Assembly (NCBI GenBank): GCA_902801625.1
Contig: CADCJI010000010.1
Location: 1-64,000 of the forward strand
Reading direction: 5' to 3'
Length of the DNA: 64,000 bases
Origin: an uncultured Bacteroidia bacterium
Lineage (GTDB): Bacteria; Bacteroidota; Bacteroidia; Bacteroidales; F082
Part shown: in pieces, positions 50,229-58,269 of the stretch
Numbering within the stretch: position 1 is the first letter of the stretch
Layout of the letters: every line of letters begins with the position of its first letter
Made by a program: the position numbers and the translations under genes
The notes under the pieces: model-generated
What the model was told of the DNA's origin: nothing
Database searches by the model: none
Seen by the model: the letters and a program-made list of their open reading frames with translations, nothing else

Positions 50229-51164
50229 ATGAAAAACAAAGGCTTCATCGTTCATTTGGCTGGTGTCGTAGCCATGGTCTTCTGGGGCATGTCGTTTGTA
50301 TGGTCGACACAGGTCTACCAAAACCTCAACCCTACCGCGACCATCTTCCTACGCCTTGTTATCGCCACCGTTTTTCTTACAACAATTTTGTTTGTCTTCC
50401 GTCTCAACGAGAAAATACAGCGGAAACACCTCAGCCTGTTCGCCATAGCAGCCCTATTTGAGCCTTTCCTCTACTTCATCTTTGAAGGCTATGGGCTGAA
50501 GAACTCCTCTCCCGTCATCGGAGCCGGCATCATCGCCCTGATACCCTTGGTGACACCTATAGCGGCACGCATTTTCCTCAAGGAGCGGCTCACCCCTATG
50601 AACATCGTGGGCTTCATCATCTCCTTTGTCGGCGTCATTGTTATGCTCCTTAACAAGAACCTAGAGCTAACAGCCTCGCCCAAAGGCATCCTCTTCCTCT
50701 GCGGGTCGGTAATTGTGGCCGTAGGCTATTCCATTGCTTTGATTCGACTCACCAAACTCTACAAGCCCCTGACCATCACTTGGATGCAGAACATCGTTGG
50801 AATGATCTACTTCATTCCCATGGTCTTCATCATGGAACGCTACGAGCCTTCAAACTTCGCCAATGTGGGTGCTTACATCGTCCCGTTGGTCTGTCTGGGC
50901 ATCTTATGTAGCGCTGGCGCTTATGCCCTGTGGGCTTTCGCTTTCAGCAAGCTGGGTGCCTCAAAGGCTAATGTTTACTCCAACCTTATCCCTGTCTTCA
51001 CGGCCATCTTCAGTTATCTTCTCGCCATCGAAGAGATGACTGCGTTTAAGATCATAGGCATCTTGGTGGTGGTGGTCGGATTGGTGTTGTCGCAAATGAA
51101 ATCAAAAAACGGCCCTTCGACAGGCTCAGGGTCCTTAACTGAACAACTGAACACCCCCAACTGA
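50229..51164 (+). CDS. EamA (DMT) family transporter (311 aa)
   Basis: About ten membrane segments in two EamA halves (AMVFWGMSFVWSTQVY at the start, a second repeat from about residue 155), typical of drug/metabolite exporters in the inner membrane. The substrate is unknown. The start at 50229 is at the first conserved residue. The last residues (NGPSTGSGSLTEQLN) are encoded by a dispersed TTCGACA-type repeat, which has replaced or extended the normal C-terminus. The methyltransferase gene follows after 2 bp. Confidence 0.88.
   Translation: MKNKGFIVHLAGVVAMVFWGMSFVWSTQVYQNLNPTATIFLRLVIATVFLTTILFVFRLNEKIQRKHLSLFAIAALFEPFLYFIFEGYGLKNSSPVIGAGIIALIPLVTPIAARIFLKERLTPMNIVGFIISFVGVIVMLLNKNLELTASPKGILFLCGSVIVAVGYSIALIRLTKLYKPLTITWMQNIVGMIYFIPMVFIMERYEPSNFANVGAYIVPLVCLGILCSAGAYALWAFAFSKLGASKANVYSNLIPVFTAIFSYLLAIEEMTAFKIIGILVVVVGLVLSQMKSKNGPSTGSGSLTEQLNTPN
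51111..51139. repeat. CCCTTCGACAGGCTCAGGG-type repeat in coding sequence, third coding copy
   Basis: It encodes GPSTGSGSLT in the C-terminal tail of the EamA transporter, in the same frame as the copies at 3081 and 7458. Confidence 0.83.
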
Positions 51165-51166
51165 CA

Positions 51167-51937
51167 ATGATTACCAGCAAAACCAACCCCAAGATAAAGA
51201 ACCTCGTCAAGCTACAAAAGGCAGCCGAGCGTCGCGAACAAAATCGCATCCTTATAGAGGGTCAGCGCGAGATTGAACGGGCCCAAGCCTGTGGCTTTGA
51301 GATTGAGCAGCTTTATGTCTGCGAGTCACTGCTACGAGAACCCGTTAAGGTTAACGCCACCTATACCGAGACTGTTACTGAAGAGGTGTTCGACAAGATT
51401 GCCTACCGTGAAGGTAGTGATGGTCTGTTGGCTGTTGCCATACCCAAATACAAGAGCCTCAGCGAGTTCAAGCCGAGAAAAGATGCTTTGATTATCGTTT
51501 TGGAAACGGTAGAGAAACCTGGCAACCTCGGCGCCGTAATGCGCACCGCCGATGCTGCCGGCGTGGATGCCGTCATCGTAGCCGACCCTGCCACCGATTT
51601 GTATAACCCCAACGCCATCCGTGCCAGCATTGGGTGCATTTTCAGCGTGCCAGTCTATGCCTGTTCCACCGAGGAATGCATCCAGTGGCTGAAGCAGAAC
51701 GGTATAACCATCTACTGTACCTACCTCAAGGCCTCCATTGACTATCTTGATGCCGACTTCCGTAAAGCTTCCGCACTCGTGATGGGCACCGAGGCCACTG
51801 GCATCTCAGATGCCTGGGTAGAGGCCGCCGACCAGAATATCATCATTCCCATGAACGGCATCGCCGATTCGCTTAATGTGTCGGTCACCACCGCCATTGT
51901 CACCTTTGAGGCCATCCGCCAAAGGAGAAAACCATGA
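51167..51937 (+). CDS. SpoU/TrmH-family RNA 2'-O-methyltransferase (256 aa)
   Basis: An N-terminal substrate-binding domain (KNLVKLQKAAERREQNRILIEG) precedes a SPOUT knot domain with the three family motifs: EKPGNLGAVMRTADAAG, LVMGTEATGIS and IIPMNGIADSLNVSVTTAI. It methylates ribose in tRNA or rRNA; the target site is not clear from sequence. It is sandwiched between two EamA genes, 2 bp after the first and overlapping the second by 4 bp, so all three are one operon. Confidence 0.92.
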   Translation: MITSKTNPKIKNLVKLQKAAERREQNRILIEGQREIERAQACGFEIEQLYVCESLLREPVKVNATYTETVTEEVFDKIAYREGSDGLLAVAIPKYKSLSEFKPRKDALIIVLETVEKPGNLGAVMRTADAAGVDAVIVADPATDLYNPNAIRASIGCIFSVPVYACSTEECIQWLKQNGITIYCTYLKASIDYLDADFRKASALVMGTEATGISDAWVEAADQNIIIPMNGIADSLNVSVTTAIVTFEAIRQRRKP

Positions 51938-52827
51938 AAAAGGACTATCTACTGCTACATCTTTCCGTCTTCATCGCGGGTTTCACGGGTGTATTGGGGC
52001 GGCTCATTACCTTGGATTCGGCCATTTTGGTATGGTGGCGCATGGCTGCGGCGGCGGTGTTGATGTTCCTGTTTTTACGGTTTACAGAGACGCACGGCCG
52101 CGCGTCTCTGCAACGGTACAAATTCAGGGACATTTTGCAGATGGGTGGTGTAGGTATGTTATTGTGCCTGCATTGGGTATTCTTTTACGCCTCCATCAAG
52201 GCCTCAAATGTCAGCATCGGTGTGGTGTGTTTCTCCTTGGTCGGGTTTTTCACTGCCTTGTTCGAGCCCATCATTAACAAGCATAAATTCTCAGGTCGTG
52301 AATTTCTGTTTAGCCTGCTCACCATCCTGGGCATTTACCTTATCTTCCAATTCGATTCGCGCTATCGGTTGGGTATTGCCTTGGGCGTGGTCTCCTCGGC
52401 GCTTTATGCCTTGTTTGCCATCGCCAACCAGCGCGTTGGCAAGCACTATGAAGCCAAAAACATGTTGCTTTGGGAGATGATTGGTGGACTCATCGGCTTG
52501 ACCTGCCTAATACTTTTGTATAATATGTTCATCCCCGTTGGGCGACTCTATCCCGTCGGGATGGACTATCCTTATCTCGCCTTCATGGTGGTTGTTTGCA
52601 CCATCGGGCTCTGCCTGCTGCAAATCATTGTTTTACAAAAGATTCCTGCCTTTACCGTCAATTTGACCTACAACTTGGAGCCAGTGTATAGCATCATCCT
52701 CTCCATGTTCATCTTCAGCGAATACAAGGAGTTGAATTTCTCGTTCTGCATCGGTATTGCACTGATTATCATCTCGGTGGTGTTGCAGACTTGGAGTGAG
52801 ATAAAGAAGCGGAAAGTCAAAGCTTAA
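51934..52827 (+). CDS. second EamA (DMT) family transporter (297 aa)
   Basis: About ten membrane segments with two EamA halves (LSVFIAGFTGVLGRLI; ALGVVSSALYALFAIANQRVG). It is a diverged paralogue of the 50229 transporter; substrate unknown. A REP-like palindrome (52085-52110) lies in frame in the loop after the second membrane segment, encoding about ETHGRASLQ. Its end overlaps the convergent EEP gene by 11 bp. Confidence 0.88.
   Translation: MKKDYLLLHLSVFIAGFTGVLGRLITLDSAILVWWRMAAAAVLMFLFLRFTETHGRASLQRYKFRDILQMGGVGMLLCLHWVFFYASIKASNVSIGVVCFSLVGFFTALFEPIINKHKFSGREFLFSLLTILGIYLIFQFDSRYRLGIALGVVSSALYALFAIANQRVGKHYEAKNMLLWEMIGGLIGLTCLILLYNMFIPVGRLYPVGMDYPYLAFMVVVCTIGLCLLQIIVLQKIPAFTVNLTYNLEPVYSIILSMFIFSEYKELNFSFCIGIALIIISVVLQTWSEIKKRKVKA
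52085..52110. repeat. REP-like palindrome, copy 5, inside an EamA gene
   Basis: CAGAGACGC and GCGTCTCTG arms around ACGGCCGC. It preserves the reading frame in a predicted loop. Confidence 0.8.
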
Positions 52828-53764
52828 CCTTCACGAAGACCGGATAATGATCCGAAGGATTGTGCCGGATATAGGTGTCAAACGAAATCTGTTGCGGTGC
52901 ATCGTTGGCCTTCAGGTTGTCATCGGGGTCCTCGTCAGGTGTCCAATAACTGTTGGTGAAAACGCCGTAGGCCTCCACCGTTGTACTTGGCGACACAAAC
53001 ACATGGTCGATACGACTATTGGTGTAATAATTCGTTTTGAAGGCATTGAATGTGCCGTTTTCCGCAAAACGGATACGAGCTGCATCATAAGAGTCCTTCA
53101 ACAAACCTGATTTCGTGAAAATCGTGTAAATCTCATCGTTCTGGTCCACATTGAAGTCGCCAGTAATGAACACGGGCGCACCTTGGGCAATCTCACGGAC
53201 CTTAGCCACAACCAACTTGGCCGCCTCGCGGCGCGCCACCACACCCACATGATCCATGTGGAGGTTGAAGAAATAGAACACTTTTGCAGCTTTTCTGCGA
53301 TTGAACAAGCCGTGGCGCTGTTCCGCTTCCTTTACAGCAAATTTGCCCCAAGTACAAATACGGATACAGACTGCGTCCCAACCCAAGCCAGGCTTGTCAG
53401 GTGTCTCACTCAGCCAAAAATCTCCATGGTCGAGAAGCTGAAGTTTGTCCGTTTTGTAAAAGATAGCTTCGTGTTCGCCACCGTGTTGGCCATCATCGCG
53501 ACCGATGCCGATATAATCATAGCCATCCAAAGCCTTCTTCATATCTTGAAGTTGGACATATAGCACTTCCTGGGTCCCGAAAATTTCTGGAGCCATGAAG
53601 TTCACCTGGTCGCAGATGACTTGACAGCGTTTCTGCCATATTTCACCTTGCACGCTATCGTTCCAGTTCTTGTAACGGATATTGTAAGAGCCCACTAGCA
53701 TATCTTGGGCAAAGAGTTGCATGGAAGCCACTATGATAAGGGCAAAAAGAAGGAGTTTTTTCAT
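52817..53764 (-). CDS. endonuclease/exonuclease/phosphatase family protein, secreted (315 aa)
   Basis: A signal peptide (MKKLLLFALIIVASMQLFAQ) precedes an EEP fold: SYNIRYKN, FGTQEVL with the metal Glu, FFNLHMDHVG, ITGDFNVDQND, SRIDHVFVS and the terminal NPSDHYPVFVKV with the catalytic Asp-His. The family hydrolyses phosphodiesters in nucleic acids, lipids or sugars. Export suggests use on extracellular nucleic acid or phosphate esters. Length is normal. Confidence 0.9.
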   Translation of the reverse strand: MKKLLLFALIIVASMQLFAQDMLVGSYNIRYKNWNDSVQGEIWQKRCQVICDQVNFMAPEIFGTQEVLYVQLQDMKKALDGYDYIGIGRDDGQHGGEHEAIFYKTDKLQLLDHGDFWLSETPDKPGLGWDAVCIRICTWGKFAVKEAEQRHGLFNRRKAAKVFYFFNLHMDHVGVVARREAAKLVVAKVREIAQGAPVFITGDFNVDQNDEIYTIFTKSGLLKDSYDAARIRFAENGTFNAFKTNYYTNSRIDHVFVSPSTTVEAYGVFTNSYWTPDEDPDDNLKANDAPQQISFDTYIRHNPSDHYPVFVKVKL

Positions 53765-53786
53765 AGAAATACAGATTTAACTGGGA

Positions 53787-53794
53787 CAAAAATA
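53787..53794 (-). promoter_or_regulatory. -7 box of the EEP gene
   Basis: TATTTTTG on the minus strand, 22 bp before the start. Confidence 0.6.
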
Positions 53795-53850
53795 GAAAAA
53801 CAATCTATTCAAATTTTCATTTTTTTTAAAAACCCAAACAATTCAATTTT

Positions 53851-53875
53851 GTAGAGACGCATTGAATGCGTCTAG
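53851..53875. repeat. REP-like palindrome, copy 6
   Basis: GTAGAGACGCATT-GAATGCGTCTAG. The last base pairs of the outer arm are altered. First of a pair downstream of the RAYT gene. Confidence 0.82.
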
Positions 53876-53902
53876 GAATAACATGGGAAACCATAAACCA
53901 TT

Positions 53903-53926
53903 GAGACGCAAGCATTGCGTCTCTAC
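53903..53926. repeat. REP-like palindrome, copy 7
   Basis: GAGACGCAAGCATTGCGTCTCTAC. With copy 6 it makes a two-palindrome unit just 3' of the RAYT gene. Confidence 0.82.
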
Positions 53927-53947
53927 AACGGGTATAGGAATTCGAGG

Positions 53948-54523
53948 TTATTTCCCGTCATAGAATTCGTCCTCTTTCCATTTGGCGACATTGTTCTCGA
54001 TATAACAGGCAATTGCATTCAATTCGTCAATGTCGCGAACAATATGGTCATGGTAACGGGTTTGCCACCCAAACCAAATGTCATTTTTCAGAGCGAAAGA
54101 GGTGGTTGCCGTTTTGATACCTCTAATCACAGAAGCCAAATTCTTCCTTTGAGGAGAAAACGCATTCTCAGATGCATCAATGCTATCCATACATTTCTGT
54201 TCGCTCACATAATCCACAGGCGTGTTATAAACATTATCACCGATGACGACCAACAAATGTACATGATTAGGCATAATCGTGAATGTAGGAATCTCAAGGT
54301 TCATATCAGGCCTCACCTGTGGAGTTGATAGAATCTGCTGGTTCAGATATTCTCCAACCTTCGACAAGGTCACAATGCCATCTTTTATCTCACCAAAGAA
54401 ATGCTCACGATTCTTCGTGCAAATTGTGACAAAATAGGTACCACCATTGTATTGGTGCCACCAAGCACGTGCAGATGGAATGCGATAACGACCTCTGTAT
54501 TTTGTTTCGTCCATGAAATACAT
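53948..54523 (-). CDS. REP-associated tyrosine transposase (RAYT), Y1/HUH family (191 aa)
   Basis: A single-strand DNA transposase of the TnpA-REP type. The HUH motif is MPNHVHLL (His87, His89), the catalytic tyrosine is probably Tyr174 in ACYIENN, and the N-terminus has RRYRIP-like RGRYRIPSARAWW and GTYFVTICTKNR. Domesticated RAYTs are single genes that mobilise or process REP palindromes in their own genome rather than themselves. Here palindromes lie on both sides (53851, 53903; 54621). A -7 box TATATTTG is at 54540-54547. The start could also be the Met at 54514. Confidence 0.92.
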   Translation of the reverse strand: MYFMDETKYRGRYRIPSARAWWHQYNGGTYFVTICTKNREHFFGEIKDGIVTLSKVGEYLNQQILSTPQVRPDMNLEIPTFTIMPNHVHLLVVIGDNVYNTPVDYVSEQKCMDSIDASENAFSPQRKNLASVIRGIKTATTSFALKNDIWFGWQTRYHDHIVRDIDELNAIACYIENNVAKWKEDEFYDGK

Positions 54524-54539
54524 AATTGGTTTTACCCGA

Positions 54540-54547
54540 CAAATATA
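54540..54547 (-). promoter_or_regulatory. -7 box of the RAYT gene
   Basis: TATATTTG on the minus strand, 16 bp before the start at 54523. Confidence 0.55.
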
Positions 54548-54620
54548 AGCATTATTTCAATTCATGATGTCATAATGAAACGGTTAATCTGTAGTCTCAA
54601 ATATTATTAATCATTGCCAC

Positions 54621-54647
54621 GTAGAGACGCATTCAATGCGTCTCTAC
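54621..54647. repeat. REP-like palindrome, copy 8
   Basis: GTAGAGACGCATT-C-AATGCGTCTCTAC, a perfect stem, between RAYT and GNAT. It supplies the TAG stop codon of the GNAT gene. Confidence 0.88.
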
Positions 54648-55219
54648 AAAAGAGGACAAATCAATTTACAATACCACGCACCAAACACAAACATTTCCTC
54701 ACCGAAAGCGAAGCCCTCGCTTTCATAATATTGTTGCAAACGCGGTTTGTCTTTGTCAACAAGCAAAGTAACCTTTTGAAAACCATTGTTGAAGGCGAAA
54801 TCCACACGATCACGCATCAACAGTTTGCCAATACCTATGCCCCTATAATCGGAAAGGATAGCCATACTATCCAAATAAAATTCACTAGGACCGGTTTCCA
54901 TTGCGTTATGACTCAAGTCCATGCCAGAAGTTTGCTGCACGAGACCAAAGGTCTTAGCGCGCATTTTAGCATAACATGCACCATCGTACGCCACCAACGC
55001 CCCAACGGGATTGCCATCAATCTCGGCAATGCGCGTGTTGAGATAGCTATATAAGGTGTCATCCATGCGGCAAATCCTAATCAAATGCTCAAAAATCGCA
55101 CGCTGATCATCAGGAAGGACAGCATCAATGTCAAGCATATCGATGCCTGCCAACACCACACGGGCGATGAAAGGCGCATCACCCACTGTGGCATCACGAA
55201 GAACAATTCTTTTTTCCAT
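54644..55219 (-). CDS. GNAT family N-acetyltransferase (191 aa)
   Basis: An acetyl-CoA-dependent acetyltransferase fold with IVLRDATVGDAPFIARVV at the N-terminus, the acetyl-CoA pyrophosphate loop ILSDYRGIGIGKLLM and VTLLVDKDKPRLQQYYESEGF. The substrate is unknown. The start at 55219 (MEKRIVLRD) excludes a few residues that would be encoded by the upstream palindrome. Palindromes bracket the gene on both sides, and the last codons with the stop (ICPLL-stop) run into copy 8. Confidence 0.88.
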   Translation of the reverse strand: MEKRIVLRDATVGDAPFIARVVLAGIDMLDIDAVLPDDQRAIFEHLIRICRMDDTLYSYLNTRIAEIDGNPVGALVAYDGACYAKMRAKTFGLVQQTSGMDLSHNAMETGPSEFYLDSMAILSDYRGIGIGKLLMRDRVDFAFNNGFQKVTLLVDKDKPRLQQYYESEGFAFGEEMFVFGAWYCKLICPLL

Positions 55220-55227
55220 AAAAACAA

Positions 55228-55252
55228 GGAGACGCATTCAATGCGTCTCTAC
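55228..55252. repeat. REP-like palindrome, copy 9
   Basis: GGAGACGCATT-C-AATGCGTCTC followed by TAC, in the 38-bp gap between the MFS and GNAT genes. Same core as copy 8. Confidence 0.85.
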
Positions 55253-55257
55253 AAGGG

Positions 55258-56451
55258 TTAACGCAATTTATTCCTTTGATAATGAGGTGTTACAACGATG
55301 ACAAAAAAGATGAGCGACACCAGCACCGAAGCCGAGGCCACCAGATAGGCTGCCGAAAATGAGAAATGCTCCGCCAACATACCGCCCGAGAAGATGCCGA
55401 TACCGAGACCCAAGTCCCAGGTGGTCAAATAAGTTGATGTAGCCGTGCCGCGCTGGGCATTGGTACCGAGATTGATAAACAAGGCATTAAACGACGGGAA
55501 AGCTGCACCGAAACCCAAACCGCAACACAAGGCAATCAACAAGAAAGCCACTGCCGTATAGCTAGTGCCCAAGGCATTACAATGATGACACATGCCCAAT
55601 CCGAACATGGCTAACACAACGATACCCAAGCCCAAGGCGATAGTCTGCGTCACCTTGCCCTTATCGACCATCTTGCCTGCAAAAAGGCGTGAGGCAATCA
55701 GTCCGACGGCATATACCGTGAAGAACAAACCGCTACTAATGGTCAAGCCCATCTCTTTAGCATAAAGAGCGATGTAATTGGAGATCTGTCCGTAGGCGAA
55801 AGCCAACAAGGTGAAAGAAATGCCCGCCAGCAAGCCTTTCAGCAAGATGAAACGGTCAAGGGAAATTGGAGGACGCTTGACGGGCGGCCTAACTTTGGTT
55901 TGAATCCTTGAGGCGAACAAAGCCGCCAGCAGGCTGCAACCCATGCATCCCATAAAGATAGCGTTGAAGCTGAAATGCTCGTAAACAAACAATCCCGTCA
56001 TCGGGCCGACCGCCATAGCAATGTTATTGGCCACGCCATAATAGCCGATACCCTCTCCCCTATGCTCCGACGGCACCACATCGATGACCAAGGTGTTGCC
56101 ACCCACCGAGGTAAGGCCAAACGCCAAGCCGTGAACAATGCGGATTATTATTAATATGGTGATGGTAGCGGCAAAAAGATAGCCGACAAACACCACCGTG
56201 AAGATGGACAATGCCAACAGATACAAAGGCTTACGCTTAAAGGTGTCCATCATATAGCCTGAAAAAGGACGCACCACAAGTGTGGCAAGCGTGTAGCACG
56301 AAATCACCGTGCCGATGACCGCATTGCCAGCCTGGTATTTCTCCATGATGAAGAAAGGCAATACGGGCAGCAGCAGATAGAACGAAAAGAAAAACAAGAA
56401 ATTAGCCGCACAAAGGCAGAGGTAATTCTTATTGAACAGTTTTTCTTCCAT
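55258..56451 (-). CDS. MFS transporter (397 aa)
   Basis: An inner-membrane major facilitator superfamily protein with twelve predicted segments. The motif A region RPFSGYMMDTFKRKPLYLL after segment 2 and its counterpart SRLFAGKMVDKGKV in the second half are visible. It resembles the sugar- or drug-efflux MFS type, but no substrate can be named. Its own -7 box lies at 56475-56482 on the minus strand. The downstream GNAT gene follows after a palindrome. Confidence 0.9.
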   Translation of the reverse strand: MEEKLFNKNYLCLCAANFLFFFSFYLLLPVLPFFIMEKYQAGNAVIGTVISCYTLATLVVRPFSGYMMDTFKRKPLYLLALSIFTVVFVGYLFAATITILIIIRIVHGLAFGLTSVGGNTLVIDVVPSEHRGEGIGYYGVANNIAMAVGPMTGLFVYEHFSFNAIFMGCMGCSLLAALFASRIQTKVRPPVKRPPISLDRFILLKGLLAGISFTLLAFAYGQISNYIALYAKEMGLTISSGLFFTVYAVGLIASRLFAGKMVDKGKVTQTIALGLGIVVLAMFGLGMCHHCNALGTSYTAVAFLLIALCCGLGFGAAFPSFNALFINLGTNAQRGTATSTYLTTWDLGLGIGIFSGGMLAEHFSFSAAYLVASASVLVSLIFFVIVVTPHYQRNKLR

Positions 56452-56474
56452 GATTTCGGCTCGTTTTGGGGCCG

Positions 56475-56482
56475 CAAAAGTA
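56475..56482 (-). promoter_or_regulatory. -7 box of the MFS gene
   Basis: TACTTTTG on the minus strand, 23 bp before the start. Confidence 0.6.
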
Positions 56483-56534
56483 CGGAATTAAACCCATAAA
56501 CGAGCCGAAACTATATGGAAAATCTATCGATTCC

Positions 56535-57737
56535 TTAGAAAGCGAAGTACATGTCCCAACGAAGGCGGCTCCTTTCAAATTGACTGTTCACGATAACACC
56601 AGTCTTATAATACCAGGAATAAGAAATATCCATACCAAATATACCGAACTTCATACCCAAACCCTCGGTCAGGCAATCCACGCGACCTTTCAAGTCTGGC
56701 ACATGGTAATAACCCGTCCTGACGAAGAAATGATCGGCTAGATTGTATTCAATACCGATTCCCGTATTCACTTCACAAAGTTCCTCGTAAAACGAGCCGA
56801 TGCGCTCATAATCTCCTGTGACATAATTCATAGTATAGCCAGGAGCGTCGAAGAAGGATTGGAACATACCTCGGAACACCGAGACATTATTGTCCATTCC
56901 ACACAAAATCTGATAGGAACCATCGTCATTGTACATGTAATTCCCATAATCATCCCTTGCAACGATAGGAGGCGTAGGCACCATCAATTTGTTGAATTCC
57001 AGATTCACGGCAAGGGTGTTCTTGGGATGGAAGTTGAACTTGAAGCACGAGCCAAGTCGCAGCGTTGTTGGGATGAAATCCTTACGACCCTCGGCATAAC
57101 TATATGACATCTTCGTGCCAATGTTGGTAATGGCGGCACCCAATGACATGTCAACCAAATTGCCCAACGGGCGTTTGTAATAGGCAGAAACATCACCCGC
57201 AACCGAACTGGATTTGGCGTTATATCCTGGCATACTTGTATTCAGAGCGTAATGGATAAAACGCCCTGCAACACCTGCAGACAAATAATCGCCAAAACGA
57301 TAGGAACAGGCAACATCCACGGCAAATTCCTGCGGCCTATAGTATCCAAGAGATTGGTGATATGCGTCATATAACTCTATATCGCCACAACGATGATATC
57401 GTGCCGTGGCAGCAATAACCGAGTTGCCAATTCTCTGAGCGAAAGCGTCATACAACAAGTATTGATTCGGGAAAGTGGTATACGCATTGAATCCAGAAGC
57501 TATCATGGTATGGTCGTTCGACATGAAGGCATATTTGGCTGGATTGTAAAACATGCTGAAAGCATCAGGGCTGGTGGCAACACCACTAAAGCCCAGCGAG
57601 GCTCCACGAGCATCAGGGATATTCGATAGGAAAGGCACAGCAGTCGTAATGTAGTTGGCTTGCAAGGTTTGTGCATAGGATGACAATGAGGTTCCCAAGA
57701 GAAGCAACGCAGCGAAAAGAATTCTTCTTGTTTTCAT
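56535..57737 (-). CDS. PorV-family outer-membrane protein, paralogue of PorV (400 aa)
   Basis: Signal peptide (MKTRRILFAALLLLGTSLSSYAQ), then a FadL-like outer-membrane barrel. It shares with the PorV gene at 61288 the N-terminal region TAVPFLSNIPDARGASLG, YNPAKYAF, the MVPTPPIVARDDYGNYMYND loop, GMDNNVSVFRGM, FDAPGY and SFYEELCEVN. PorV accepts T9SS cargo at the outer membrane and hands it to PorU. This second copy may serve other cargo or partners. It lies behind a leader of about 260 nt with a strongly folding element. Confidence 0.88.
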   Translation of the reverse strand: MKTRRILFAALLLLGTSLSSYAQTLQANYITTAVPFLSNIPDARGASLGFSGVATSPDAFSMFYNPAKYAFMSNDHTMIASGFNAYTTFPNQYLLYDAFAQRIGNSVIAATARYHRCGDIELYDAYHQSLGYYRPQEFAVDVACSYRFGDYLSAGVAGRFIHYALNTSMPGYNAKSSSVAGDVSAYYKRPLGNLVDMSLGAAITNIGTKMSYSYAEGRKDFIPTTLRLGSCFKFNFHPKNTLAVNLEFNKLMVPTPPIVARDDYGNYMYNDDGSYQILCGMDNNVSVFRGMFQSFFDAPGYTMNYVTGDYERIGSFYEELCEVNTGIGIEYNLADHFFVRTGYYHVPDLKGRVDCLTEGLGMKFGIFGMDISYSWYYKTGVIVNSQFERSRLRWDMYFAF

Positions 57738-57837
57738 AATAAATTGATTTTAAGATGATTATTACTATTCATACAAGGATGCAAACTATTAGACACAAAA
57801 GAAGCGTGGAACTGTAGGCCACTCAGAAATTGGAGGT

Positions 57838-57933
57838 TGTAGGATACCTAAAGCAACTTTGTGGTATAGCAGTCCACGCATAACAAGCGTGGAAGCCGCT
57901 ATGATTACTCGTTGCTTTTTGAAAACTCCTACA
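57838..57933 (-). promoter_or_regulatory. structured leader element before the PorV paralogue
   Basis: Four nested stems: TGTAGGA/TCCTACA (57838-57844 with 57927-57933), GCAAC/GTTGC (57853-57857 with 57911-57915), ATAGC/GCTAT (57866-57870 with 57898-57902) and CCACGC/GCGTGG (57874-57879 with 57887-57892). It lies between the minus-strand promoter at 58004 and the start at 57737. The class is unknown; riboswitch-like leader, sRNA or mobile element are all possible. Confidence 0.6.
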
Positions 57934-58003
57934 TTCCCAAATTTCAAGATAAGCATAACGCTTCAATAAAATAATTTGTCGACCTGGCGAACCAAATCAT
58001 TTG

Positions 58004-58032
58004 CAAAGATAAACATTATCATTAAATGCAAA
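58004..58032 (-). promoter_or_regulatory. promoter of the PorV paralogue
   Basis: Minus strand TTTG (58032-58029), 17 bp, TATCTTTG (58011-58004). It predicts a leader of roughly 260 nt. Confidence 0.65.
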
Positions 58033-58080
58033 CCATATAATTGGTTATTTCATCAAAAAGACACCAAAAAACAGTAATTT

Positions 58081-58137
58081 CGGAAATTTTGTCATAATTT
58101 TTAAGCCTGTTTTGTGCAAAATCGGAAATTTTGTCAT
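58081..58137. repeat. two direct 15-mers upstream of hsp20
   Basis: CGGAAATTTTGTCAT at 58081-58095 and again at 58123-58137, 42 bp apart. Confidence 0.7.
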
Positions 58138-58240
58138 TAAAATTAGTGTTTTTGACCCGTTTTAGGCCTTGGCAAAGAATTTGACTAGATGGAGTCGTCC
58201 GAACGAAAGGAAAGGGACGAAGAAAAGAAAGATGGTTATT

Positions 58241-58269
58241 CTGGATTGCTTCGTTCCTCGCAATGACGC
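58241..58269. repeat. partial REP-like element
   Basis: GGATTGCTTCG-TTCC-TCGCAATGACG is related to the 3' half of the 13086 element (ATTGCGGA...TCCGCAATGACGG). Confidence 0.6.
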
